Assembly (NCBI GenBank): GCA_949152475.1
Contig: OX424563.1
Location: forward strand, 26,199,001 to 26,263,000
Origin: Terebella lapidaria
Taxonomy: Eukaryota > Annelida > Polychaeta > Terebellida > Terebellidae
Length of the DNA stretch: 64,000 nt
Reading direction: 5' to 3'
Shown here piece by piece: positions 47,572 to 56,013 of the stretch; position 1 is the stretch's first letter, and each line of letters begins with the position of its first letter. The notes beneath the pieces are model-generated. The model saw only the letters and a list, made by a program, of their open reading frames with translations, was not told the DNA's origin and searched no databases. The position numbers and the translations under genes were made by a program.

Positions 47572-49773
47572 ATGATCACTCGTGGAGGTACGCGAAGGGC
47601 TAAGTCCATGACTGGTACTGGCTCTGATATGGGAGACTCTGACTGTGGCAGTGAGGCCTCTAATAACACCTTGCGGCAGGAGCCCGTTCGCTCCGTGCCT
47701 GCTAGTGTTAGTGATGGCCAGATGAGAGGGCTGGATACTAGCTCCAGGAGGTGGAGTGAGGGAGCGACCGAGATGACCCTTTGCTCTAGTCTGCTGGAAA
47801 ACACAGTGAGGCAAGCACCTCGGTTGCCAGCGTATTCAGGGCCAGGTGATTGGAGCAACATGGCGACTAGCACTCCCTCTGGTGTACTAGCTCCGGGGCC
47901 TGTGTCCCGACCTCCTCCTCTGCTTCAGAGGATGGGACGCCCAATGCCTGCAGTGAGCAGCATTGACGGCTGCCCCCAGGTTGAGGTCCGCCACTCTGGA
48001 GGAGCCACAATCAGTGGAGATGGGCTGGAGAATGGCCTGTATGGAGCCGTGCAGACGAGCAGGGGTGGAGACAGGGCTGCTGGACTCCTGGGTCCAGAGC
48101 GGCAGGTGGGCCATGTCCCTCTGCCCTTGGAACCAGAGTTCATCCCTGGCACAAGGCCCTCGGTACGAGAGTCTCGTATCGCCCCTAGCCAGTCTGAGTA
48201 CCTGGGGCTGGACCACCGGGTGGTGTCCCCCAGCAGGCCGGACAGCCGATCTGGTTCTAGGCGTCAGCCCCCTAAGTCATTCCGTTACCATGACTCAGAT
48301 GATGAGTCCAGTTGGTCGGATATGAATGACTGTGTGAGCAGGTCCGTGCAAACAAGTTACCAGAACCTTGCTATAGGTCATGGTCATGTTGGAATGCCTG
48401 AGCAGGCTCGCCCAAGGTCGACTCACAGTCGTAGAATTGGGCGGGCGAGTCAGAATGAAGCCCTTGGGGATGACCTCTATGCGAGGCAGGAACCTGCCAA
48501 ACATATGTCCCGCCGAGCGCCACGTGGTGATGACTGCCAACCTAGAGCTTGTCCGCCTGGCGTCCTTGGTGATCAGCAATTGCTCATGCAGCAGTTTGCT
48601 GAAATCAAGGGGATGCTGCAGGGCCACAAGATTACCGAGCAGGCAGAGGTCCGCAAGGGGAAGACAGATCCCAGTCCTACTTCCAGAAAGAAGGTAGTTC
48701 GCCGGACATGGTCGTCCAGCTCCTCTTCATGCACTGATCGGTCCAGCGGGGACATCAGCAGTGATGAAACTGCACAGCTGTGCAGGAGTGTCGGGTCAGT
48801 CCGCCGATACACAGGGCGGGGGCCTCGTTTCACCAGTTTTACCGGCAAGGAGCAGTGGACCGTGTGGGTCAACCGGTTCGAGGACGTGGCCGATAGACTG
48901 GGATGGGATGAGGAGGAGCGACTGGTGGAACTCATGTCCAAACTCCAAGGTGTAGCTGGTGAATTTGTGTATGGGCAACTGTCCAAAAGCACACGCCAGG
49001 ACTACAAATCTCTTGTGGACGAACTTGCTAACCGATTTAGGGTCGTTGAGACAGCCAAGTCTTATGGGGCGAGGTTCAGCAACCGTTGCCAGAAGGCCTC
49101 TGAGTCCGTGGAAGAGTACGCCGCCGAGTTGAAGCGCCTGTACGATAAGGCTCATCCCTCACGGGACCGCCAGACTCGCCAGGAGGATCTCCTGCGTAGG
49201 TTCCTGGATGGGCTCCAGGACGAGAGGGCCCGGCAGCAGGTCGAATACGTTAAGGACCCGAGAAGCATAGATGAGGCCGTCTATGAGGTGGTGAATTTCG
49301 TGGAAACCAGGCGCCGGAATGGAAACCTACCCAAAAGGAATGCCCGGGTGCTGCACCAGGAAGTTTCTTACTCCAGCAACTCCGAGGACGAGGAGCAACG
49401 TGTCGCTCGAGTACAGAGTAGGCCCTCCAAGCCCCCGAAGACTGACGAAGGGAGCCCCAAGAAGGAAGAGTCTAAGGAACAGACTGATCCAGGGATGATG
49501 GTCGTGTTACAGGAGATCCTGAAGACCCTGCGAGAGCCTAAGTCTGGTGGACAATCATCCAATGGGCAAAACCACGGCAGACGCCATGGAGGAGGGCGAA
49601 ACTTCCCGAGAGCGCCTCGCAACATGGCGTGTTTCGGGTGCGGCCTAGAGGGACATTTTGTTCGTGAGTGTCCGACCCGGGGAAATGGTAGTGCCAACCA
49701 GCCACTAGCCAATGTTCACCCAAACGGACAAGGGCCTGCTCCCCTGGCCGCGGGGCAGCCCGGTCAACAGTGA
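47572..49773 (+). CDS. gag: Gag polyprotein (733 aa)
   Basis: Begins MITRGGTRRAKSMTG in a good start context (G at -3). The N-terminal 400 residues are Ser/Arg/Pro-rich without a known domain. A helical retrotransposon capsid region follows at about 410-585, from FTSFTGKEQWTVWVNRFED through LVDELANRF, ESVEEYAAELKRLYDKAHP and LLRRFLDGLQDERARQQVEY. One CCHC zinc knuckle is at residues 687-700 (C-FG-C-GLEG-H-FVRE-C), preceded by a Gly/Arg-rich basic stretch. Gag packages genomic RNA into the particle. The stop (TGA at 49771) lies inside the open pol frame, and the overlap holds the candidate frameshift signal. Confidence 0.95.
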   Translation: MITRGGTRRAKSMTGTGSDMGDSDCGSEASNNTLRQEPVRSVPASVSDGQMRGLDTSSRRWSEGATEMTLCSSLLENTVRQAPRLPAYSGPGDWSNMATSTPSGVLAPGPVSRPPPLLQRMGRPMPAVSSIDGCPQVEVRHSGGATISGDGLENGLYGAVQTSRGGDRAAGLLGPERQVGHVPLPLEPEFIPGTRPSVRESRIAPSQSEYLGLDHRVVSPSRPDSRSGSRRQPPKSFRYHDSDDESSWSDMNDCVSRSVQTSYQNLAIGHGHVGMPEQARPRSTHSRRIGRASQNEALGDDLYARQEPAKHMSRRAPRGDDCQPRACPPGVLGDQQLLMQQFAEIKGMLQGHKITEQAEVRKGKTDPSPTSRKKVVRRTWSSSSSSCTDRSSGDISSDETAQLCRSVGSVRRYTGRGPRFTSFTGKEQWTVWVNRFEDVADRLGWDEEERLVELMSKLQGVAGEFVYGQLSKSTRQDYKSLVDELANRFRVVETAKSYGARFSNRCQKASESVEEYAAELKRLYDKAHPSRDRQTRQEDLLRRFLDGLQDERARQQVEYVKDPRSIDEAVYEVVNFVETRRRNGNLPKRNARVLHQEVSYSSNSEDEEQRVARVQSRPSKPPKTDEGSPKKEESKEQTDPGMMVVLQEILKTLREPKSGGQSSNGQNHGRRHGGGRNFPRAPRNMACFGCGLEGHFVRECPTRGNGSANQPLANVHPNGQGPAPLAAGQPGQQ
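49719..49761 (+). promoter_or_regulatory. Candidate -1 ribosomal frameshift signal (gag to pol)
   Basis: The heptamer C CCA AAC (49719-49725) fits X XXY YYZ with CCA and AAC as gag-frame codons (Pro-Asn in HPNGQ). Six nucleotides later a GC-rich stem can form: GGGC/TG/CCCC (49732-49744, small bulges) pairs with ggggcagccc (49752-49761) around a 7-nt loop. The pol frame is the -1 frame and has no stop between 49692 and 49773, so slippage here would give a Gag-Pol fusion. This is the standard architecture of -1 frameshift sites. Efficiency cannot be judged from sequence. Confidence 0.65.
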
Positions 49774-52700
49774 CTGGCCAATGTATAGGTGGGCCTGTAG
49801 AGACGAGGGAACCGGTCCAGCTGGTCCAGAGCAGTGACCACCACGTGAGAGAAGCGAGTGAGTCCGAGGGGACTGATGCCAACATGGGTACCTCGGCAGA
49901 CACCAGCAAGGGTTCCGACCCAGGGCTGTTTGGGACAGCACCGGTCGAGGAGCTGGGTCTGCAGGTGGCATGTCGGGGCATTGCAGTCGATAGGGACCCC
50001 AACATAGGTGTTGGAGAGCTGTATGGGGCAGCAATGGCTTCTTCGTGTGGTGAGAATGGTTCTGGGAAAGCTGGTAGTGAGACCAGTGAACATCTAGAGA
50101 GTGTGTGTGCGGACTCTGACGTGATGCCAACCCAGGAGACTAGTGCCGACGTGGGCGCCTCAGTGGACACCAGCAAGGGAACCAACCAAGGGCTGTATGG
50201 GACAGCGCCGGTTGAGGGGCTGGGTGTGGAGGCTGCATGTCTGGGCAGGGGAGTCTGTGAGGATACCATTACTGGGGGTACTGGAGGGGAGTCATCTGTA
50301 GAGGCAACGTCTCCAGAGTGCAGTTTCACTGGCTCTAAACCCGAGCGGAGCGACTCAGGGACCGCAGTGGTGGACGGAGCAACGATGCCACTTCCAGCAG
50401 TGGAGGTGGAGGTCCCAGACTGCAATGGACAGGCCCGGGTGGGGGTTACACGTAAGGATCCCCCTAGGTTTGATGGAGTGTATGTTGATGGATCGGTGCA
50501 GGGTCTTGAGGTATCTTGTACAATCGACACGGGAGCGACTGGTTCAATCCTCTCTTATGCCAAGTTCAGGCAGATTGAGAAGGCGAAGCGACCGGACCTC
50601 AAACCAGTTGGGTGTGGCAAACCAGTTAGCGCAGCCGATGGCCATCAGATGAAAATCCGAGGCCAGGCCGACTTTTCACTCAGTCTGGGCCCACTAGACC
50701 TCAAACAGAACCTCATGGTCGCGGACGTTCAGGATGATCTGTTGATAGGGGCGGACATCTTGCAGCAGAATCCCGCGGGCCCAGCAGACTTGCTCTTGTC
50801 CAAGGACATGCTAGTTCTGAACGGGGTATCCATACCACTTCGTCAGGTGGGTGTCCCCGGTAGGTTGAGGAGGGCATGTGCTGCAGACAGACATGTCGTT
50901 CCAGCATTCTGCGAGGCGGTGATAGATGTGTTCGTGGACCGGTACACCAGTGATGAGGGTCATGACTTTCTCGTGGAAGCTAACCCTGACTTGGCAGATA
51001 AGGTACCAGCAGTAGTGGCACCTACCCTCGTAGGGTGTGACGACTATTGCACAGTCAAGGTGCGGGTAATGAACCCCACAAGCGAGAATCTTGTCCTAAT
51101 GCAGGACATGGTCATTGGTTATGCTGAGCCAGTGGTGGCAGAGTTGGCGGTATTGGCGGAAAGGGAAAACCCGAGTGAGCAGCATGACACGGGGAGCGTA
51201 CGACGGATTGGCCAATGGTCCATGGTCAGTGATCCTAAGGGCCCTTCAGTGTCCACTGTGGAGCCCAGGGAGGTGCAGGTGCCAGACCATCTGAAGAGCA
51301 CCCTAGAAGGAGCAACAAGTCAGCTGCAGGATTCTGCCTGTAAGGCTGCCGTAGAAGCCATGCTCGTTCGCCATTCTGAGGTCTTCTCTAAGGACGATCA
51401 TGATCTAGGTCTTACTCACCTGACAGAACACATCATTGAGACGGGTGATGCCAAGCCAATCAAGCAGCCCCCTAGACGGGTGCCCTTGGCGTTTGCTGGT
51501 GAGGACAGGGCAGCCATCGAAAAGCTGATAAAGCAGGGGTCAGTCAGACCATCGACCTCACCGTGGGCGTCTCCCATAGTGCTGGTCCGCAAAAAGGACG
51601 GCAGTGTGCGAACTTGCGTGGACTACAGACGCTTGAACTCTGTCACTAAGAAGGACGCCTTTCCAATCCCACGGACACAGGACTGTCTTGATGCTGTAGC
51701 AGGCTCCGTGCTTTTCTCCACTATGGACATCACGGCAGCGTACAACCAGATACCAGTCCGGGAGCAAGACATCCCCAAGACAGCCTTCTGCAGTCGGTAT
51801 GGTTTGATGGAATTTGTGACCATGCCATTCGGGCTGGCGACAGCCACAGCCACATTCCAGCGTACCATGGAATTAGCCTTGAGTGGTCTCCAATGGATGT
51901 CTTGTCTCATATACTTGGATGACGTGATCGTCTTTGGGAAGTCGTTTGAAGAGCACATGAGTCGGCTCGAGGAGGTGCTTGGTCGCATTGAGAGCTCTGG
52001 GCTGAAGCTCAAACCCTCAAAATGCCGGTTGTTCCAGGAACAAGTGCCGTTTCTTGGGCACATAATCTCCCGTGAGGGAGTCTTGCCCAATTCGGACAAT
52101 ATCGAGAAGCTCATGGCCTGGGAACCCCCTAGGAACGTTACAGAGGTACGCTCGTTTCTTGGTTTGGCCACGTACTATCGCCGGTTCGTGAGGGAGTTTT
52201 CAAGCATCGCCAGCCCGTTGACATACCTCACCAAGAAAGGGGTGAAGTTCCACTGGGGAGCATCCTGTCAGGACTCATTTGAGACACTGAAGGCGATTTT
52301 GGCAAGCCCCGATGTTATGGCTTATCCTCAAGATGACGGGCTCTTCATCCTGGATACTGACGCCTGCGAGGTTGGCATTGGAGCGGTGCTGTCCCAGATG
52401 CAGAAAGGGGAGGAGAGAGTGGTCGCATACGGCAGTCGCACCCTGGGCAAGTCCGAACGCAACTATTGCGTCACAGACAAGGAATTGCTGGCCGTGCGGC
52501 ACTTTCTGGATCACTACCGGCACTACCTCCTCGGCCGCAGATTTCTCGTTCGGACCGATCACCAGGCTCTGCGGTGGCTCTTCAGCCTTAAGGAGCCAAA
52601 GGATCGGACTGCGAGGTGGATCGAGTCCATGTCGGCGTTCGATTTTGAGATCGAATATCGCCCGGGTAAGAAGCATGGCAATGCAGATGGGATGTCCCGA

Positions 52701-54440
52701 TGCAGGCATCCCACTGCTTGCGAATGTGAAGAACCCATGAGCCTCGAAAACTTGAAGTGCGGACCCTGTTCTAAATGTCTGCGAAGGGCACAGGTGATGA
52801 AGAGTGGTCTTCCCTGTCCAACCCAAGGGAACGAGATTGCTGAGCCACAGGTTCGAGCAGTGCGGTGGAGCCGCCCAAGCTGCGGCCTCCAGTGGTTTGT
52901 TGCTTGGTTATGTCTGATCCTCTCTGTTGTATGGAAGTGCGGTGGGGCTGTCATGAGCAATGTGCGACCCATTGGCAATAGCAAGTGGTTGTCCAGGATC
53001 TGGGGAGTTGTCCCTTTGAAACGCTACTTCAGGAGAGTTGCCCGAGTGACACGTCAGACTGCAGGTGCGTGGGGCTCCGTTGGCACCCCCTTATACCTCC
53101 GGCAGCAGCAGCTGCAGGATCCTGACCTGAGTGTGGTGTTGAATTGGGTGGAGCAACAGGAAAAACCATCTAGCAAATCGATGGAGGACAAGAATCCCAC
53201 TCTGCGCCATTATTGGTGCCAATGGAGCAACCTGGAGATGCGTGATCGGGTTCTAGTCAGGCGGTTCTTTCGTAGGAATGGGACCGGAGAGCACTTGCAA
53301 CTGGTCGTTCCAGTCTCACTTCGCAAAGAAGTTTGTATGCAGATGCACAGCGCTCTTCTGTCTGGCCATCTCGGTCGGAAGAAAACTCGTGAGAAGGCAC
53401 TCCAGCACTTCTACTGGTCTGGTATGCGCACAGACATCAATGTCTTTGTAGCTAAGTGTGATGTTTGTGAGGCGATCAAGCCCCCAGGGAAGTCTATGCG
53501 GGCCCCGCTAGGTCAGATGCCTGTGGGCGCTCCAATGGACCGTTTGGCCACGGACGTACTTGGCCCATTGCCTGAGACCCCCAGGGGGAACAAGTATGTA
53601 CTGGTGGTCACTGATTATTTTTCAAAGTGGGTCGAAGTCTTTGCGGTGCCAGATCAGACTGCACAAACAACAGCCACTGTCATTCTGGATGAGGTCATCT
53701 CTCGTTTTGGTTGCCCGCTGAGCATCCACAGCGACCAAGGAAGGAATTATGAGAGTGAGATCTTCAAACGACTGTGCCAACTTCTGGAGATCAGGCGTAC
53801 CCGCTCATCTGCCCGCAACCCCCGTTGCAATGGCCTGACTGAGCGTTTCAATCGCACACTGATACGCATGGTTAAATCCTTCCTCAAGGGTGAGCAGAGA
53901 GAATGGGATCGCCATCTCGGTTGCCTTGCTGCAGCATATCGTGCTACTCCCCAGGAAAGCTCAGGGTTGACGCCAAACCTGGTCATGCTGGGACGAGAAG
54001 TCAGGTTGCCTGCAGAGATCCTGCTTGGTATCCATGATACTGGGCAGGCGGTTGAATCCTATGGGACATATGTGGACCGGTTACGGGAGCGACTGCAGTG
54101 CGCACATGAGGTGGTCCGTAGCCATCTCAAGACAGCGGCTGTCCGCCAGAAGGAACAGTATGATGTGAGGGTCCATCACCAACCTTACCAACCAGGGGAC
54201 TATGTGTGGTTGCGGACTGAGATAGGCCAGCTGAACCTGGCCCCCAAGCTCAGGAACCCCTACGAGGGCCCCTTTCTGGTATTGGAGCGACTGGGTGGCG
54301 TAGACTATCTTGTGCAGGCTAGTCCCAAGGGTGCACCCAAGGTTGTGCATTACAACCGCCTTAAAGCTTACAAAGGGGAGAGGAGGTTCACGTGGGCTGC
54401 GAAGGCACTGAGGACCCATGCCGCTAGACAGCAGGAATAG
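49725..54440 (+). CDS. pol: Pol polyprotein: protease, RT, RNase H, integrase
   Basis: Numbered from the first GTG at 49770 (1556 codons). Residues 1-220 are an acidic spacer with an internal duplication. The aspartic protease has DTGA at 253 and LLIGADIL downstream. Reverse transcriptase has SPWASPIVLVRKKDG, CVDYRRLN and YLDD at 715-718 (FLGHIIS and YYRRFV follow). RNase H runs from DTDA at 862 through TDKELLAVRHF and RTDHQALRW. A Cys-rich linker (CGPCSKC) and a hydrophobic stretch near 1041-1062 precede an HHCC zinc domain (HSALLSGHLG, KCDVC). The integrase core is DD35E (D1262, D1322, E1358), followed by a GPY/F-type module (YEGPFLVLER). All catalytic residues are present. Synthesis probably needs the -1 frameshift upstream. 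Confidence 0.96.
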   Translation, partial: RTRACSPGRGAARSTVTGQCIGGPVETREPVQLVQSSDHHVREASESEGTDANMGTSADTSKGSDPGLFGTAPVEELGLQVACRGIAVDRDPNIGVGELYGAAMASSCGENGSGKAGSETSEHLESVCADSDVMPTQETSADVGASVDTSKGTNQGLYGTAPVEGLGVEAACLGRGVCEDTITGGTGGESSVEATSPECSFTGSKPERSDSGTAVVDGATMPLPAVEVEVPDCNGQARVGVTRKDPPRFDGVYVDGSVQGLEVSCTIDTGATGSILSYAKFRQIEKAKRPDLKPVGCGKPVSAADGHQMKIRGQADFSLSLGPLDLKQNLMVADVQDDLLIGADILQQNPAGPADLLLSKDMLVLNGVSIPLRQVGVPGRLRRACAADRHVVPAFCEAVIDVFVDRYTSDEGHDFLVEANPDLADKVPAVVAPTLVGCDDYCTVKVRVMNPTSENLVLMQDMVIGYAEPVVAELAVLAERENPSEQHDTGSVRRIGQWSMVSDPKGPSVSTVEPREVQVPDHLKSTLEGATSQLQDSACKAAVEAMLVRHSEVFSKDDHDLGLTHLTEHIIETGDAKPIKQPPRRVPLAFAGEDRAAIEKLIKQGSVRPSTSPWASPIVLVRKKDGSVRTCVDYRRLNSVTKKDAFPIPRTQDCLDAVAGSVLFSTMDITAAYNQIPVREQDIPKTAFCSRYGLMEFVTMPFGLATATATFQRTMELALSGLQWMSCLIYLDDVIVFGKSFEEHMSRLEEVLGRIESSGLKLKPSKCRLFQEQVPFLGHIISREGVLPNSDNIEKLMAWEPPRNVTEVRSFLGLATYYRRFVREFSSIASPLTYLTKKGVKFHWGASCQDSFETLKAILASPDVMAYPQDDGLFILDTDACEVGIGAVLSQMQKGEERVVAYGSRTLGKSERNYCVTDKELLAVRHFLDHYRHYLLGRRFLVRTDHQALRWLFSLKEPKDRTARWIESMSAFDFEIEYRPGKKHGNADGMSRCRHPTACECEEPMSLENLKCGPCSKCLRRAQVMKSGLPCPTQGNEIAEPQVRAVRWSRPSCGLQWFVAWLCLILSVVWKCGGAVMSNVRPIGNSKWLSRIWGVVPLKRYFRRVARVTRQTAGAWGSVGTPLYLRQQQLQDPDLSVVLNWVEQQEKPSSKSMEDKNPTLRHYWCQWSNLEMRDRVLVRRFFRRNGTGEHLQLVVPVSLRKEVCMQMHSALLSGHLGRKKTREKALQHFYWSGMRTDINVFVAKCDVCEAIKPPGKSMRAPLGQMPVGAPMDRLATDVLGPLPETPRGNKYVLVVTDYFSKWVEVFAVPDQTAQTTATVILDEVISRFGCPLSIHSDQGRNYESEIFKRLCQLLEIRRTRSSARNPRCNGLTERFNRTLIRMVKSFLKGEQREWDRHLGCLAAAYRATPQESSGLTPNLVMLGREVRLPAEILLGIHDTGQAVESYGTYVDRLRERLQCAHEVVRSHLKTAAVRQKEQYDVRVHHQPYQPGDYVWLRTEIGQLNLAPKLRNPYEGPFLVLERLGGVDYLVQASPKGAPKVVHYNRLKAYKGERRFTWAAKALRTHAARQQE

Positions 54441-54518
54441 TGGCGATAGGCAGTAGACAAACCCCAGAGGTTGTAGGATATGCTAGAATGTAACTCAGCA
54501 TACTATATTTTGTTGTAA

Positions 54519-55811
54519 ATGTTTGTTTTATATGTACAGATGATGGTCTCAGCTGTTACTGTCAAGCCGGTCAAGTCGACCACCAAGGAGCGACCTGACA
54601 AGTCACAGAAGGAGCTACCTGACAAGACCAGGCAGGAGCGACCAGACAAGTCCCAGAAGGAGCGACCTGACAAAACCAGGAAGGAGCGACCTGACAAGTC
54701 CCGGAAGGAGCGACCTGACAAGACAAAGGGGCGACCTGACAAGGCACTGAGGGAGCAACCAACCAAATTACGGAAGGAGCAATCTGACGATTCAGCCAAT
54801 GAGGGACAGTTGAGCCAGAAGCCAACAGCAAAGAGGCTGTTCCGATGTGACTCATGTGGTTACACAGGCTCACTCTCCAGGGTGCAGACTCACTATGTTC
54901 GGAAACATATGACAGCAGATGAGGCACCCCACCGTTGTTTGAAATGTTATAAAGTTTTCATGAAGGAGAAGTCCCTGCGCCAACATGCTCGGCTGGTGCA
55001 CTCGGAGTGCCAGTCTACGGAAGTCTGTGGAGGAACAGGGCGTGTGCCTTACTTCCAGGGCAAGTTCTCCCCTGTCCTAGAGGAAAAGACTCCGGAGCTC
55101 ACGGTGGATAACATCTTGAATGATTCAGCACTCCTCAACCTGCTTCGTGATCGAATCCAGGAAAGAGAGACAAGTCCACTGGTGGAGTTACATGCACCCG
55201 GTCCAGCTGAGATGGATGCAGAGCTAGAGAGCAACAACGACCGTACTTCAGAAGCTGACATGGTTACCACTTCTGAGCACACCATGGAAACACCTGTTCC
55301 GCCACAACAGCCCACGAGTGCAGCAGAGGATGCGACAACGCGAGGAGAGGAAGCCGACAGTCAGGCCGAGGAGACAGCCGAGACCACAGAGGAGACCATG
55401 GCGCCTCCGTTGGTGATAGACCTGTCTGACAGCGATGATGACACCACCCAACCACAAAAAGATACCCGACAGGTCACACACAAGAGAGCTGGCGAGGAGC
55501 TGGAGGAAGAGCCGCCGTTGAAGAGGCCCTGCCTCCCCCCATCGACCTCTACTGATGAGAGGTTAGACAGGCTCATCGGGATGGTGGAGGAACTCGGGAA
55601 CGAGGTTCGAGTTCAGCAGGCCCAGAACGAACAACTCCGGAATGATCTGCAGGAAGCCCTCCGGACCAAGCGCGGACACGACAACCAGCGAGGGGACCGT
55701 CGGCACCGCCAGGACGACCAGCAGGACTTCGGGCTCGCCGCACGATTCCGAGATTACAACCCTCACCGAGGACAACCAAGGCGCGCAAACATTCAACCCT
55801 GGAGATACTGA
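54519..55811 (+). CDS. ORF3: zinc-finger protein in the env position of the gypsy element
   Basis: A 430-codon frame lies between pol and the 3' LTR. In order: a Lys-rich N-terminus with about eight copies of an 8-residue repeat (ERPDK plus S/T, Q/R, K); a C2H2-like finger starting at Cys110 (CX2CX11HX4H, CDSCGYTG) and a classical one at Cys140 (CX2CX12HX4H, CLKCYKVF); an acidic Glu/Thr-rich region; VIDLSDSDDD at about 299-308, a typical SUMO-interaction motif; a basic KR patch; a predicted coiled coil (ERLDRLIGMVEELGNEVRVQQ); and an Arg/Gln-rich tail. There is no signal peptide or membrane segment, so it is not an envelope. Start may be 54519 or the Met pair at 54540, just after an acceptor-like tacag. 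A nuclear or RNA/DNA-binding accessory role is inference. Confidence 0.85.
   Translation: MFVLYVQMMVSAVTVKPVKSTTKERPDKSQKELPDKTRQERPDKSQKERPDKTRKERPDKSRKERPDKTKGRPDKALREQPTKLRKEQSDDSANEGQLSQKPTAKRLFRCDSCGYTGSLSRVQTHYVRKHMTADEAPHRCLKCYKVFMKEKSLRQHARLVHSECQSTEVCGGTGRVPYFQGKFSPVLEEKTPELTVDNILNDSALLNLLRDRIQERETSPLVELHAPGPAEMDAELESNNDRTSEADMVTTSEHTMETPVPPQQPTSAAEDATTRGEEADSQAEETAETTEETMAPPLVIDLSDSDDDTTQPQKDTRQVTHKRAGEELEEEPPLKRPCLPPSTSTDERLDRLIGMVEELGNEVRVQQAQNEQLRNDLQEALRTKRGHDNQRGDRRHRQDDQQDFGLAARFRDYNPHRGQPRRANIQPWRY
54538..54539 (+). promoter_or_regulatory. Candidate splice acceptor for an ORF3 subgenomic mRNA
   Basis: The T-rich stretch ttgtttgttttatatgtacag-like sequence ends in AG immediately before ATGATG at 54540. 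Spliced env messages of retroelements use such acceptors. No donor has been assigned, so the idea is tentative. Confidence 0.35.
54585..54770 (+). repeat. 24-bp coding minisatellite in ORF3
   Basis: The unit aaggagcgacctgacaagtc plus four bases repeats about eight times in frame and encodes the ERPDK octapeptide. The last copies are degenerate or shortened (for example ggggcgacctgac). Being a multiple of three, copy-number changes keep ORF3 open. Confidence 0.88.
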
Positions 55812-56000
55812 CGCGGTTACTCAAGGACAACCGGGATTTGTCAGCAGTGGACACTTGAATTGTTTTGATGACAGTATTATGAATGTTGTATATAGTTTTG
55901 TCATTTTGTATGTTCATGTCATTTTGTATGTGTATTTCCATGTTGTACTTATATGTCATATGTCATTTGCTTGTAATTATGTGGGGACACTTTTAATTAC

Positions 56001-56010
56001 AAGCGGGGAG
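56001..56010 (+). promoter_or_regulatory. Polypurine tract
   Basis: aagcggggag, ending three bases (tag) before the TGTAAAG start of the 3' LTR. Purine tracts at this position prime plus-strand DNA synthesis. Confidence 0.7.
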
Positions 56011-56013
56011 TAG

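Noticed and set aside
49538-50530. 330-codon minus-strand frame over the gag-pol junction
   Set aside because: Antisense shadow of GC-rich pol coding sequence, with Ser/Pro/Thr-rich composition typical of such shadows.
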